Shown here: one piece after another, positions 35,654 through 47,939 of the stretch
Layout: each line of letters begins with the position of its first letter
Numbering within the stretch: the stretch's first letter is position 1
NCBI GenBank assembly: GCA_050084985.1
Contig: JBITNC010000001.1
Span: 216,194,001 to 216,258,000 of the forward strand
Direction of reading: 5' to 3'
Length of the DNA stretch: 64,000 nucleotides
DNA from: Nageia nagi
Lineage: Eukaryota; Pinophyta
The notes under the pieces: generated by a model
What the model was told of the DNA's origin: nothing
Seen by the model: only the letters and a program-made list of their open reading frames with translations
Databases searched by the model: none
Position numbers and translations under genes: made by a program

Positions 35654-35743
35654 GTCATATAAGGATTAACCATGAATTTTCATGCCATCCAAGCACATAA
35701 AAATAAAATAAGAATTTTTTCTATTTACAAAGAGTACAAATTT

Positions 35744-36176
35744 CACATGTAGAATTTCAAATAATTCCAAAAAGGTCTCTTCTCAAATTACTTAATAATA
35801 ATATTATCCTAAATATTTGAATTTACCAAATTATAATAACTATAATGAAACTCTTAAAGTAACTAAGCATTTTGTTAAAAAATTCACATGTTAGAATATT
35901 AAATAATTACAAATAGGTTTATTTACAAAGTACTTTAATATAAGTATTTTCATAAATATTTAAATTAACCAAACTATAATAAATGCAAATAAACTCACAA
36001 CATAACTAAACATTTTGTACAAGACTTCACATGCAAGAATATCAAATAATTACAAATAAGTCTCTTCCCAAAGTACTTTACTAGTAATATTTTCATAAAT
36101 ATTTAAATGAACCTATCTCCCTTTAAAAAAACTATAATAAATGCAAGTAAACTCATAATCTAACAAAGCATGTTTT
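35744..36176. repeat. Tandem repeat of about 142 bp, three copies
   Basis: Copies start at CACATGTAGAATTTC (35744), CACATGTTAGAATATT (35885) and CACATGCAAGAATATC (36028). Each contains CAAATAATTACAAATAGGT-like and CATAAATATTTAAATTAACC blocks. No coding content. Confidence 0.8.
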
Positions 36177-37839
36177 CTCAAATATCTAAAATGTGAGAGA
36201 GAGAGAAGGAAACAAAACTTTGTATCAAATAATTTTCACCTACCATAAAATAATAATTTTCATGGAGAAGGTAGCCCATTTTTTTTTAAAGGTGCAAAAA
36301 TAATCTAGCAATTATTAATAAAAGATAGATGATCCTTCTTACCCTTATATTTTATTTTTACTAAGTTTTTAGTAGTATTCCTAGTTAAAATTTGAATTTA
36401 AATAAATTTAATATTCCTTATAGTTATTCAATAAATTTTAAAAATCTACATCAACATTTTAACACATCTTTCCTACATTGATCCCTTCATCCTGTAAGAT
36501 AAATTTATTAGTGCACATAAAGATAAATTTATTAGTACACATACACACTTGTACATATAGGTATTATCTAAAATATATTTTTAATATGTATCTATATAAT
36601 TTATGAGAGATCCTTTCTATTAGTAATTCAAAGCCAATCATTTCCTCACTCTTACTATTTTGTTCTTGTAACCACTCATCTTAGTTCCCTAAGATTTGTA
36701 TCTTGGTTCCTTCACTACATCAACCTGTTACCTATGTTAAATAAAATCTAAAAGCCAACATTACTTTATCATATATATATATCAAAGCATTATTATGCAT
36801 CCTATGATCTTATTTTACATTCATATTCTTTGAGACCTTCAAACCATAATGAGTTTTTAAGAGTTCATTAAAAAAATTCAAATTTTAGGGTACAATGGGG
36901 TCATCACAAAATTATTTACAAAATTATGAGAAAGATTACATAGAATGTTCTTACATTTTACTATTTTATTCACTAAAAATCACTTTACTCTTCTCTTTAA
37001 GAAAATCCATTTTATATATACTACTATCATCACAATCCATGGGTGTGTATCAATGAGGCATTATTATCTTACAACTTTTTATTTTTTTAAACTCTTACCA
37101 TCAATATCCATATGTAACCCCCCAAGTAAGATGGGAGTCCTTAAACATAATTAGAGCCATCAATTTTCCACTTCCTCTCATTATGGCATAAATATATTAA
37201 TAACACAATTTAAGGTAGCAAAAATAAAGTTAACTCCCACACCTTTCATTGACTTAGAAAGGTAATGTATACTCTCCTTTCCCATAATCTAAATTATCTA
37301 AATAAATATTTAAATATTTGAATTAAATATTTGATAATTTAATACTATCTAATCATTATTATTTAGGTATCCATTAAATAACAAGGCTCAATTTATCAAA
37401 TTGCCATTACTTCAAAATAGTATGATATATTATTAGTTTCTAATAATATTTGAATTATTAATTTAAATATTATTAAGTATCAATAAATATTCAATTCATC
37501 TTTGAATCATAGTTATCAAAATAACTAAGTATTTTTTTTATAAATTAATAAGTTAATTTTCATCATGCATTTGATTGTAATCTAACCACAAAACATTGCA
37601 AACTTAAAAAAGTATTAGCATAATTACTTATATCAAAAGTGATGATTAAATATTTAAATCTTAACATTAGCTATTATTTCATTTAAAGAAATTATAGCAT
37701 CCTAGGAAATATTAAAAATATTAAATATGTAGTAAAGTCCTAAAACTTTAATAGTTTAAGGATTTCAAAAATATTAAGTTTTATAAAAAAAATTACAATT
37801 TTATAAGGATTAAAAAAACATTAAGTTTTATAAAAATAA
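36177..37839. other. AT-rich stretch without recognised gene
   Basis: No gene recognised. The plus-strand frame 36945-37154 is Phe/Thr/His-rich low complexity without motifs. Confidence 0.5.
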
Positions 37840-38871
37840 TTAAATTTTGTATATAGAAAATATTATATTTCGATTTAATAAATAGACTTTTAACTATAAA
37901 AATTACATTTTTCTATAAAACCATTAGATTTTATAAAATAAAATAAATTTTAATAAAAAATATTACATTTCTATAAAAAATTACTTTTTTATATAAATAT
38001 ATATATTTTATATATAAATAATGCTTAATGCAAAACACACACATGAAAACATCTTTAAATTTCAAGGCAGATAGATAAAATGATCAAAAGTTATGGCTAC
38101 AATAAGGTGTCATTTTTTATACTAAATGCAAAATTAAATTTCATTTGCAATTATGATAATTTATATAAGACTATAATTTTTTCTATACAAATATATTTTT
38201 TTCTATAAAAATATAATATTATTCTATAAAAATGTAAATTTTCTTATTACATGTAATGTTTTGTATAAAAAAATAATTTCTTTTATAAAAATGTAATCTT
38301 TTATAAAAAAAACATAATTTTGTTTTATAAAAACATAATTTTTTCCATGAATATTTGACTTTTATTGATAAAAAAAACTTTTATACATAAAAATGTCATT
38401 TTTAGAGATTAAAATGTAATACTTTATATAAAATGTAATATGTTTCTATTAAAATGTAATAATTTTTAAGAAAATGTAATTATTTTATAAAAATATGGTT
38501 TTTAAAGATAAAAATTATATTTTCATATAAAAATATTTTCTTTTTATAAAAATATATTTTTTTCTAGAAAAATGTATTTTTTTTTATAAACTTTTATATT
38601 TCATTATAAAAACATAATCATTCTTATAAAAAAGTAATTTTGTTGATAAAAAATTTATATTACAATAAAAATGTAATCTTTCCTATAAAATTATAATATT
38701 TTATATAAAATAAAAATCTATCTTTTTTTATGAAACATAATTTTATATAAAATGTAATTTTTATTTATAAAAATATAATAATTTTTATTAAAATGTAATC
38801 CTTAAAATAAAAATATAATATTTTTATAAAAACATATATTTTCTATAAAAATATAGATATTTTATAGGTAA

Positions 38872-39230
38872 TTTGCATGGTTGTGTAGTTTCAAGTATGA
38901 ATGAAAGAAACACATGTCATATAAGTAAAATACATCTTGTAGTATCTCAAAGGAATAATGTATTACAGTCTTTGGTACCCAAAAGTAAGGATTTCATACT
39001 TATTTCATATTTGGATGTTGATTGGGTAGGTTAGATGGATGATAAGAAGAGAACCAATGGAAAATGGCATAGCAAGAAGAAATAATCATTATTATTATCC
39101 ATAATAGAGGCAAAATATATTATAATGGTATCATGTTGTACTTAAGTACTTTGAATGAAGAAAAATCTAAAAGATCATGGTATTCATTTTAGTGATACAA
39201 GTTCTATAAACATTTCAAATAATCTAGTGA
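38872..39230 (+). pseudogene. Ty1/copia RNase H fragment, satellite copy 3
   Basis: Starts at ICMVV-F and keeps YLKGIMYYSLWYP and VDDKKRTNG. It carries two internal deletions relative to copy 5: around the GGAFYLNDRLVA segment and in the EPILVKCDN segment. Clearly non-functional. Confidence 0.7.
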
Positions 39231-40038
39231 ATCTTATATTTTTTATTAGAGTAGATTACACTTTAATAGAAAAATTAAATTTTCATTAAAAAATTACTTT
39301 TTTTATAAAAAATATTATATTTTTATCAAAAAAAATTTAGCTATAAAACATTTAACTATAAAAAGTACATTTTTTGTAAAAACATTAGGTTTAATAAAAA
39401 AAATACTTTTTATATAAAAATTATATTTTTATATAAAAATGACATGCATATGGAACCACCTTTTAAATTTCAAGGTGAATAGACAAAATGATCAAGCATT
39501 ATGGCTCCTCAAGGTGCATCATTTTTTCTAGTGCATGCATAATTAAATTTCATTTGTAATTTTGATAATTTCTATAAGACTAGTTTTTTCTATAAAAATA
39601 TAATATTATCCTATAAAAATATAAATTTTCTAATTAAAATGTAATGTTTTCTATAAAAATAACTTTTTTTATAAAAATATAAGCTTTTATAAAAACACAT
39701 TAATTTTGTTTTATAAAATATAATTGTTTCCATAAATATTATAAAAATATAATTTTTATAGATAAAAATGTAATTTTTAAGATTAAAATGCAATACTTTA
39801 TGATAAAATATAATTATTTTATAAAAATATGATTTTTATAGACAAATATAATATTTTTTTATAAAAATATATTCTTTTTAGAGTAATTTTTTTGATAAAA
39901 AATATTTTTTAAAATAAAAATGTAACCTTTCCTATAAAATTATAATATTTTTTATAAAAAATATAATTTTTTTATTAAAATGTAATCCTTACTATAAATA
40001 TTTAATATTTTATAAAAATATAGATATTTTATAATCAA

Positions 40039-40473
40039 TTTGCATGGTTGTACAATTTTAAGCAAGTACAAAAGAAACACATGTCACAAAACTAAAACAC
40101 ATCTTATAGTATCTTAAAGGAATAATGTATTATAGTCTTTCATACCCAAAATATAAGGTTTTGATACTTATTTCATATTTGGATGTTGATTAGGTAGGTT
40201 ACATGGATGACAAGAAGAGCACTAATGGAGGTACATTTTATCTTAATTATAGACTTATAGCATGGAATAGCAAGAAGAAAGAGTCATTATATTTATCCAT
40301 GATATAGGCAAACTATATTTCAATGATATCATGTTTCACCTAAGTACTTTGTATGAAAAAAACTCTAGGAGATATTAGTATTTATTTCATTGAGCCTATT
40401 TTAGTAAAGTGTGATAATACAAGTGCTATAAATATTTCAAAGAATTTGGTAATGGACTCTCATAAGAAACACA
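40039..40473 (+). pseudogene. Ty1/copia RNase H fragment, satellite copy 4
   Basis: Full-length slice from the FQASTKETH region to the MDSHKKHI-like end, with CDNTSAINISKNLV preserved. Stops occur at Trp and Gln codons and the WYP motif is altered. Confidence 0.75.
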
Positions 40474-41572
40474 TTACAAAATAATAAGTAATATTTTTAT
40501 AGGAAAGAGTACATATTTATAGAAAATATTATATTTTTTTAGAAAAATTACATTTTTATAGATAAAATTATATTTTTATATAAAAAATATTATATTTTTT
40601 GTTAGTATGGATTACACTTTAATAGAAAAAAATAAAATTTCATAGAAAAATTATATTTTTATAGAAAATATATATATTTTTATACAAAAAACTTTTAACT
40701 ATAAAGAATATATTTTTATATAAAAACATTAAGTTTGATAAAAAATATTACATTTTATGAAAAAATATTATATTTTTATTAAAAAAAGGACATTTAATTA
40801 TAAAAATTATAATTTTTTGTTAAAACATTAGGTTTTACAAAAATAAAATAAATTAAAATAAAAAATATCACATTTATATAAAAAATAACTCTTTTATCAA
40901 AAAATAAAAATTCATATTGTAGAGAACACATAGAACCACCTTTTAAATTTCAAGGCAAACACGCAAAAGGATCAAAAGTTATGGCTTTAGTAAGGTGTAT
41001 CATTTTTTCTAGTGCATGCATAATTGAATTTCATTTGTAATTTTGATAATTTATATAAGACTATAATTTTTTCCAATAATATTTAAGTTTTATTGATAAA
41101 CATATAACTTTTAAAGATTAAAAGGTAATGCTTTCTATAAAAAAGTAATATTTTTTTATTAAAATGTAATACTTTCTAAAAAAATGTAATTATTTTATAA
41201 ATGTAAATTATTTATAAACTTTCATATTTCATTATTAAAATGTAATTCTTTTTATAAAAATATAAATTATTTATAAACATTCATATTTAATTACAAAAAT
41301 ATAATATTTCATATAAAAAAGTATTTTTTGGTAAAAATTTATTTTATGATAATTTTTTTATATTTTTCTATAAAATGTAACCTTTTTTAAAAATTATAAT
41401 ATTTTCTATAAAAAAATCTAAGTTTTTTTATAAAACATAATTTTGATATAAAAATGTAATCTTTATTTATAAAAATATAATATTTTTTCATTAAAATGTA
41501 ATCCTTACTATAAAAATGTAATATTTTATAAAAATATATTTTTTCTATAAAAATATAGATATTTTATAGGCA

Positions 41573-42006
41573 ATTTGCATGGTTGCACAATTTCAAGGAA
41601 GTACAAAAGAAACACATGTCATAGAAGTAAAACACATCTTACAATATCTCTACTAAATAATGTATTATAGTATTTGGTACCTAAGAGGTAAGGATTTCAT
41701 CCTTATTTAATTTTTGGATGTTGATTAGGAAGGCTACATGGATGATAAGAAGAGCACCAATGGAGGTGTAATTTATCTAAATGATAGACTTGTAGCATGG
41801 CATAACAAGGAGTCATTATCCTTATCTATGATAGAGGCAAAATATATTGTACTGGTATCATATTGCACCTAAGTAATTTGAATTAAGAAAACTCTATAAG
41901 ATGTTGATATTCATTTCAATGAACCTATTTTAGTAAAGTGTGATAATACAAGTGTTGTAAACATTTCAAAGAATATAGTAATGCACTCCCACATGAAATA
42001 AATTAT
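41573..42006 (+). pseudogene. Ty1/copia RNase H fragment, satellite copy 5
   Basis: Full-length slice with DDKKSTNGGVIYLNDRLVAW, SLSMIEAKY and CDNTSVVNISKN-VMHSHMK. It defines the right breakpoint shared by copies 1 and 4, immediately after the MHS-MKHI motif that precedes the last part of copia pol. Confidence 0.75.
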
Positions 42007-42989
42007 GGAAAGAGAGGTAATATTTTTATAGGAAAGATTACATTTTTATGGAAAAAATATATTTTTAATGAAAAGTTAAATTTTTAGAAAAAAATACATT
42101 TTTATATAGAAAATATTATTTTTTTATTAATATAGATTACACTTTAATAGAAAAAAAGTAAATTTTCATAGAAAAATTACATTTTTATAGAAAATATTAT
42201 ATATTTATACAAAAAATTTAACTACAAAAATTTATATTTTTATAAAAAATATTAGGTTTTATATAAATAAAATTACATTTTATAAAATAGACTTTTAACT
42301 ATAAAATTACATTTTTTGTAAAAACATTAGGTTTTATAAAAATAAAATAAAGTTTAATAAAAAAATATTACATTTTTATAAAAAAATATTATTTTATAAA
42401 AATTATATTTTTATATATGAAATGCTTGATGCAAAACACACACATGGAATCACCATTTAAATTTTAAGGCAAATAAACAAAATGATCAATATTTATGGCT
42501 TCGATAAGATGCATTAGTTTTTATAGATATTAATGTAATTTTTAGAGATGAAAATGTAATGCTTTCTATAAAAGTGTAATATTATTCTATTAAAATGTAA
42601 TACTTTCTAATAAAGTGAAAATGGTTTTTAAAAATATGGTTTTATAGATAAAATTTGTATTATTATATAAAAATATATTCTTTTTATAAAAATTATAATT
42701 TTTTCTAAAAAAATGTAAATTTTTATAAACTTTTATATTTCATTATAAAAAGATAATATTTATTATAAAAAAAAGTAAATTTTTCAATAAAAAATTTATT
42801 TTACAATAAAAATGTAATATTTCCTATAAATTTATAATATTTTTGATAAAAAAATCTAAGTTTTATTTTATAAAATATAATTTTTATTTATAAAAATATA
42901 ATATTTTTTATTAAAATGTAATCCATACTATATAAATGTAATAATCTATTAAAACATATTTTTTTTTTTAAATATAGATATTTTATAGG

Positions 42990-43192
42990 TAATTTCTATG
43001 ATTGCATGATTTCAAGTAAGTATAAAAGAAACACACATCATAACAATAAAATACATCTTACAATATCTTAAAGGAATAATGTATTACAGTCTTTGGTACC
43101 CAAAAGGTAAGAACTTAATACTTATTTCATATTTGAATGTTAATTGGGTAGGCTATATGAATGAAGAAAACTCTAAAATATTATCCTTATCC
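42990..43192 (+). pseudogene. Ty1/copia RNase H fragment, satellite copy 6 (shortened)
   Basis: Retains only VKYILQYLKGIMYYSLWYPK and the start of the next strand, then a large deletion joins it to a remnant of the SLSI segment. Confidence 0.65.
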
Positions 43193-43841
43193 ATATTTTT
43201 AAGAAAATTATAGTTTTCTATTGAAAATATTATAATTTTTATTAGGATAGATTACATTTTAATAGAAAAAATTAAGTTTTTTATAAAAAATTTATTTTTA
43301 TAGAAAATATTATATTTTTATACAAAAAATAATTAAATATAAAAAATTATGCTTTTATATAAAAACATTAACTTTTATAAAAAAAATACATTTTATAAAA
43401 AATAGACTTTTAACTATAAAAATTACCTTTTTATAAAAATAATAAGTTTTATAAAATAAAATAAATTTGAATAAAAAATATAACATTCTTATTACAAAAA
43501 TTACTTTTTTATATAAAAATTATATTTTTATATAAATAATGCCTAATGTGTTGAACTATGCACAACACATGACATTAAGATGGGGGATAAATATGTGTAT
43601 CTTAAAATTTAACAATTATGGAAACCAAAACTAGAAAGCAAACACACAAGCATGCATCTTACAAGAAGGATGTATAGTGTAACGCAATGTGGGTAAAAAC
43701 CACTCTCCAAAAGGACCACTTATACTCCAATCCAAATTCAACCTAAAAAAGTTAAAATGTTTTGCATAACCCATTATGAGTAATAGAATGAACCAACCTA
43801 TCATTCTATATATCTAACTATAAGGAGCATCAAATCTTCTC

Positions 43842-44984
43842 ATCAAGTATCCATTTAATCTTCACAATAATAAAAATAATAACATATTAGAATGCCTTTA
43901 TTATGATAAAACTTTAAATAGTTTAAGATCATTGAATCTCTTTTCTACCTCTCTCTTCCTACTCTTCTAACTCTGATATTCTCAAATACTACCCCAAACT
44001 CTCTATTTCTACTCTTCCTCAATCCTTTCTTTTATAAAATTCTCTTCCAAACTTTTCTCTCACCATATCCAAAAATACTTTATGCTACTGCACTCTCTCT
44101 TCCACCATTCTTTGATGATCCTTCTTTAGTATTGGCTAGATTAGAACTAGAGTTTAATACTCTTTATTATTTAGTATTACTCTAAATATTTTCTCCTATA
44201 TCCCCATTCATTTGGAGATAACCCTAAGCATTTTGGAATCCAATTTTCTATAATTAGAATTATGTTGCTTAATTCATATGTTGATTGCTATTTATGGACT
44301 AAACATTATTATGTGAAGTGGTAAATACCATCAACTCTTTTAATTAAGTTGTTCATTCTTACATACACAACATTTATTATAGCAATACCAAGTGTTTAAT
44401 CATTTTACACCAATGTTGTTGTATAATTTAAAGCTTATAAATGACATAGATCTAAAGGATTACTATAATAGTGACATTAAGTTGTCTAAACATAAACTAT
44501 AAGTGATGAATAGTTTTTACAAAAATTCTCCATTGAATTTTCAAACATAGGTGTTCATCAAAAGAATAATTTTGTATCATATAAATGTACATAATCATTA
44601 ATGTGCTTCAAATAAGTAGCTAATTAAAAATATACTTTCCAATAAAAGTACTTATTAGAAAAATATTTTTCCATTATAATATATCCAAAGGATTAAGGCA
44701 ATCACCAAAATATCAAGTATCCATTTAATCTTCACAATAATAAAAATAATATCATATTAGAATGCCTTTATTATCATAAAACTTTAAATAGTTTAAGATC
44801 ATTGAATCTCTTTTCTACCTCTCTCTTCCTACTTTTCTAACTCTGATATTCTCAAATACTACCCCAAACTCTCTATTTCTACTCTTCCTCAATCCTTTCT
44901 TTTATAAAATTCTCTTCCAAACTTTTCTCTCACCATATCCAAAAATACTTTATGCTACTGCACTCTCTCTTCCACCATTCTTTG
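43842..44984. repeat. Near-identical 273-bp direct repeat
   Basis: 43842-44114 and 44712-44984 differ at three positions by my reading (period 870 bp). They contain a pyrimidine-rich tract (CTACCTCTCTCTTCCTACTC). The copies do not begin TG or end CA, and no primer site lies between them, so a recent local duplication fits better than LTRs. The 597 bp in between hold no gene. Confidence 0.9.
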
Positions 44985-45290
44985 CTAATGCATTCTCTCT
45001 ACCTATAGTCTCTATTATTTTTCTTTCTCTATACTCTACTATCACATAATCATATGTACATACAATAATCTCTCATAACACTTCACATGCTCTACTCACT
45101 CAAAAAACCCTCTTCAATCCTTACCATTATATCTAACTATTATAGCAGATATAGAAATCATCCATATTTTGTATTTATGATAAATAGATATATAATTATT
45201 CATGTTCACCTACTTTACATTGACATATATGACTATTCTTGCATTTAAGAGGTATGATATATAACTTTCTTTAGTACAATCAAACTATAT

Positions 45291-45410
45291 TAGTAGTTGG
45301 TGATTTACCAACTTCTTTGTAATCATTAATTATTTCTATTTGGAGTTTCTTAATAGTTGGTAGTTTACCAACTTCTTTGTAAGAATTAATTACTCCTATC
45401 TAGAGTTTTA
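45291..45410. repeat. 60-bp tandem duplication
   Basis: Two head-to-tail 60-bp units (45291-45350 and 45351-45410) sharing TTTACCAACTTCTTTGTAA. Confidence 0.9.
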
Positions 45411-45588
45411 GTGCTAAAAACTATAAGCCTAAGGGTGAACTAATATGTATTCATTAAAAATTGAGAGTGAACTAATACTACCATGTGGAAATGAGCTACA
45501 ATTGATACATTAATAAAGTCCTAAGGGTTATATATCCTTGATTGAATGGATCCTAATGTTAACCTCCTATTATAATCTATATTTATTC

Positions 45589-45980
45589 TTAATAGGTCTT
45601 ATTACACCTTGGTGGGTATTTTTAAAACTTTATATGCTTATGGAACTTATCACCCATCAATTTCTCTAGAAAAATTTGATGTCATCACTCAAACTTGGTA
45701 GGATTTGTTAAATATACTCTTATAGTCTTTATCAATCCTTAGCAAGTTTTATTACATCTTGATAGGTATTATTAAAATATGAGATTCTTATAGAACTTAT
45801 TACACATCAATTTCTCTTAAAAATATGATATCATCACTCAAAACTAGTGGGGTTTGTTGAATATACTCTTATAGTCTTCATTCATCCTTAGCAAGTCTTA
45901 TGACACCTTGATCAATATTATTGAAATTTGAGATGATTATGGAACTTATCACTTGTTGATTTATCCTAAAAATATGATGT
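45589..45980. repeat. Tandem repeat of about 150 bp, nearly three copies
   Basis: Copies begin at 45589, 45739 and 45888 with TTAGCAAGTCTTATTACACC-like sequence and share AATATACTCTTATAGTCTT and TATGGAACTTATCAC. The third is incomplete. Confidence 0.85.
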
Positions 45981-46442
45981 TAGAATTATATTTTTATGAT
46001 ATATGCTTCACTTTAATCTTTTTATAATATCACCTACTACATTAGGACCACCTACTAATAATTATGTATAATAAGGCCTATAAATAACCCATACAATATA
46101 CAAGATCTAAACTTAAGTAACTAAACTTGAGATAAGGCTTGGAGATGACACAACTAAAATAAAAATTTATATAATATCTAAAAATAATACCTATAATTAA
46201 TAATTATATTATATTATATATTATAATACATAAAAATAATACCCAAACTATAAGAGACACAAACATGTGTAGCTTGGCTCCTGATAGAATCTAGATTGAT
46301 TGCTTTAAAATACATAAGAGTGCATAACATTGAAATGATATGGAATTTTACCATTATAATATTGCACATAACTTTTTTATCACCCTAAAAATTGATCTCA
46401 TCATTTTGAAAAAATGATAACATCACTATATCATACTAAAAA

Positions 46443-46461
46443 ATCTTCCCCTTTGAAATTG
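46443..46461 (-). other. Polypurine tract of the copia relic
   Basis: Minus strand TTTCAAAGGGGAAGATT after GTTGCCAACAA, the arrangement common before the 3' LTR of plant copia elements. The LTR should lie to the left (below about 46435), but I could not fix its far end. Confidence 0.55.
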
Positions 46462-46660
46462 TTGGCAACACATACATAAAAACTTGTTACTCATCTCTCC
46501 ATTTGACAACAAATACAAAGGGGTTTATTAGACTCCCTTTAAGTAAATACACATAAAGGTTATGTGTAAATAAATATATAAGAGAATATAATTATTTAGG
46601 AGGAAAAATATAAGAAAGTATAAAATTACTCACCCTAAGATTGTGCACCCAAAAGCTAGT

Positions 46661-47890
46661 CAATGCCTAGGCAATGTCACCACTCTCAATTTCATTCATA
46701 GGTACTCAAAAAATTCCTTAGGTAAGGGTTTGGTGAATATATCCACTAATTTATCTAATTTAGAAATAAATTCAAACTTTATATATCATTTTGTAACCTT
46801 TTCCTTCAAGAAATGTTATTAAATGGTAATGTGTTTTATTCTTGAATGCATGGTCAAATTCTTTAAAATATTGATTGCACTTGTGTTATCACACATTGCT
46901 AAAATGGGATTAGTGATATAAATACCTAGATCCTCCATCATTTGTTCAATCATGATTTGAATGCTTCGTACTCTACTTTTGCTATGGAAAATGATACCAA
47001 ATCCTATATCTTGCCATGCTAACCAATAAGATTATCTCCCAAGTAAAATGCACTACCATTGGTGCTCTTCTTATCATTTACACACCCTACCCAATTTTCA
47101 TATGATAAATTAATAAGTATGAATTCCTTCTCCATGGGATACCATAGGTCATAATCCATTTTACCTTTAAGGTACCAAATATTTGCTTAACTACTATCAC
47201 ATGTGTCTCCTTTGGATTCACTTGAAATTATGTAACCATGCACACTACCTAAAGTATGTCAAGTTTAGTAGCTATTAGATATATTTGGCTCTATTCATTA
47301 ACTTGTACATAGTTTAATACACTAATGGGGACTTATCATCCTTTCTAAGCTTACAACTTATCATCATAAAAGTTCTCATAAGCTTGCAATCCTTCATAGT
47401 GAACTTTCTTAGCATCTCCTTTACATACTTGATTTGCAAAATAAAAATGTTATTCTTTAGTTGATTAACTTTCAAACTAATAAAATATAAAAATTCACCT
47501 ATCAATGAAATATCAAACTCTATTAACATCTAGTTAGCAAAGTATTTACATATTTCATCCTTACTATCTTCAAAAATAATATCATCTACATAAACCATAA
47601 TGATAACTTGATAATTATTTTTAGATTTAATGTAGAGATTACTATCTATAAAACCTTTTCTAAAACCCTACTGATGAAGATATACATCAAGATTAGAGTA
47701 TCATGCTTAGGGTACATATTTTAGACCACAAAGTACCTTTTTTAGTTTTCACATAAAATTTGGATTCTCACTTATTTTAAATCTATCTAGCTTCTTATTG
47801 TGGACTTCCCCTCAATCTTTCATTTCAAAAATACTAATTTTACATCCATATCATAAACCTTGAAGTTCTTGTACACTACTAAAGTAAGAA
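46661..47890 (-). pseudogene. Ty1/copia reverse transcriptase and RNase H relic
   Basis: Minus-strand translation: VYDMDVKLVFLK, then LKKVLCGLK (47745-47720), then IIMVYVDDIIF with the catalytic YVDD at 47596-47582. ISLIGEFLYFISLKV, FILQIKYVKEMLRKF and MKDCK (open 47529-47314) complete reverse transcriptase. RNase H gives DYDLWYP, ENWVGCVNDKKSTNGSAFYL, then CDNTSAI (46892-46873), a degraded KHI, DKLVDIFTKPLPKEFFEYL and a final stop near 46661. Integrase and gag are not recognisable upstream. Multiple stops. Its RNase H closely resembles the fragments in the satellite arrays. Confidence 0.85.
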
Positions 47891-47891
47891 A

Positions 47892-47939
47892 CATGCGGAT
47901 AGCCTATAGTCTAGCCATGTGGATAGCTTATAGTTTAGC
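47892..47939. repeat. 24-bp tandem duplication
   Basis: CATGCGGATAGCCTATAGTC and CATGTGGATAGCTTATAGTT begin two adjacent 24-bp units; all differences are C/T transitions. Confidence 0.8.

Larger units (their letters stand above)
37840..43545. repeat. Complex satellite array B (four units)
   Basis: Same organisation as array A. Conserved blocks at 38028-38165, 39440-39570, 40920-41060 and 42425-42510 give periods of about 1415, 1485 and 1500 bp. In every unit the AT array before the RNase H fragment reads TATAAAAATGTAATTTTTT on the plus strand and the one after it reads as the reverse complement. The last unit is shortened (partial RNase H) and the array ends near 43545, shortly before an unrelated AATGTGTTG...CAACACAT hairpin. 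Confidence 0.82.

Noticed and set aside
39611-39793. Minus-strand frame rich in Tyr, Phe and Lys
   Set aside because: It is a translation of the AT-rich satellite arms, with repeating FYKK/YIFI units.
37840-43545. A centromeric satellite
   Set aside because: Units are long, few and variable in length; array position and abundance cannot be judged from one window.
43842-44984. A small LTR element (TRIM) with 273-bp LTRs
   Set aside because: The repeats do not start TG or end CA, there is no primer site after the first copy, and no target duplication is visible.
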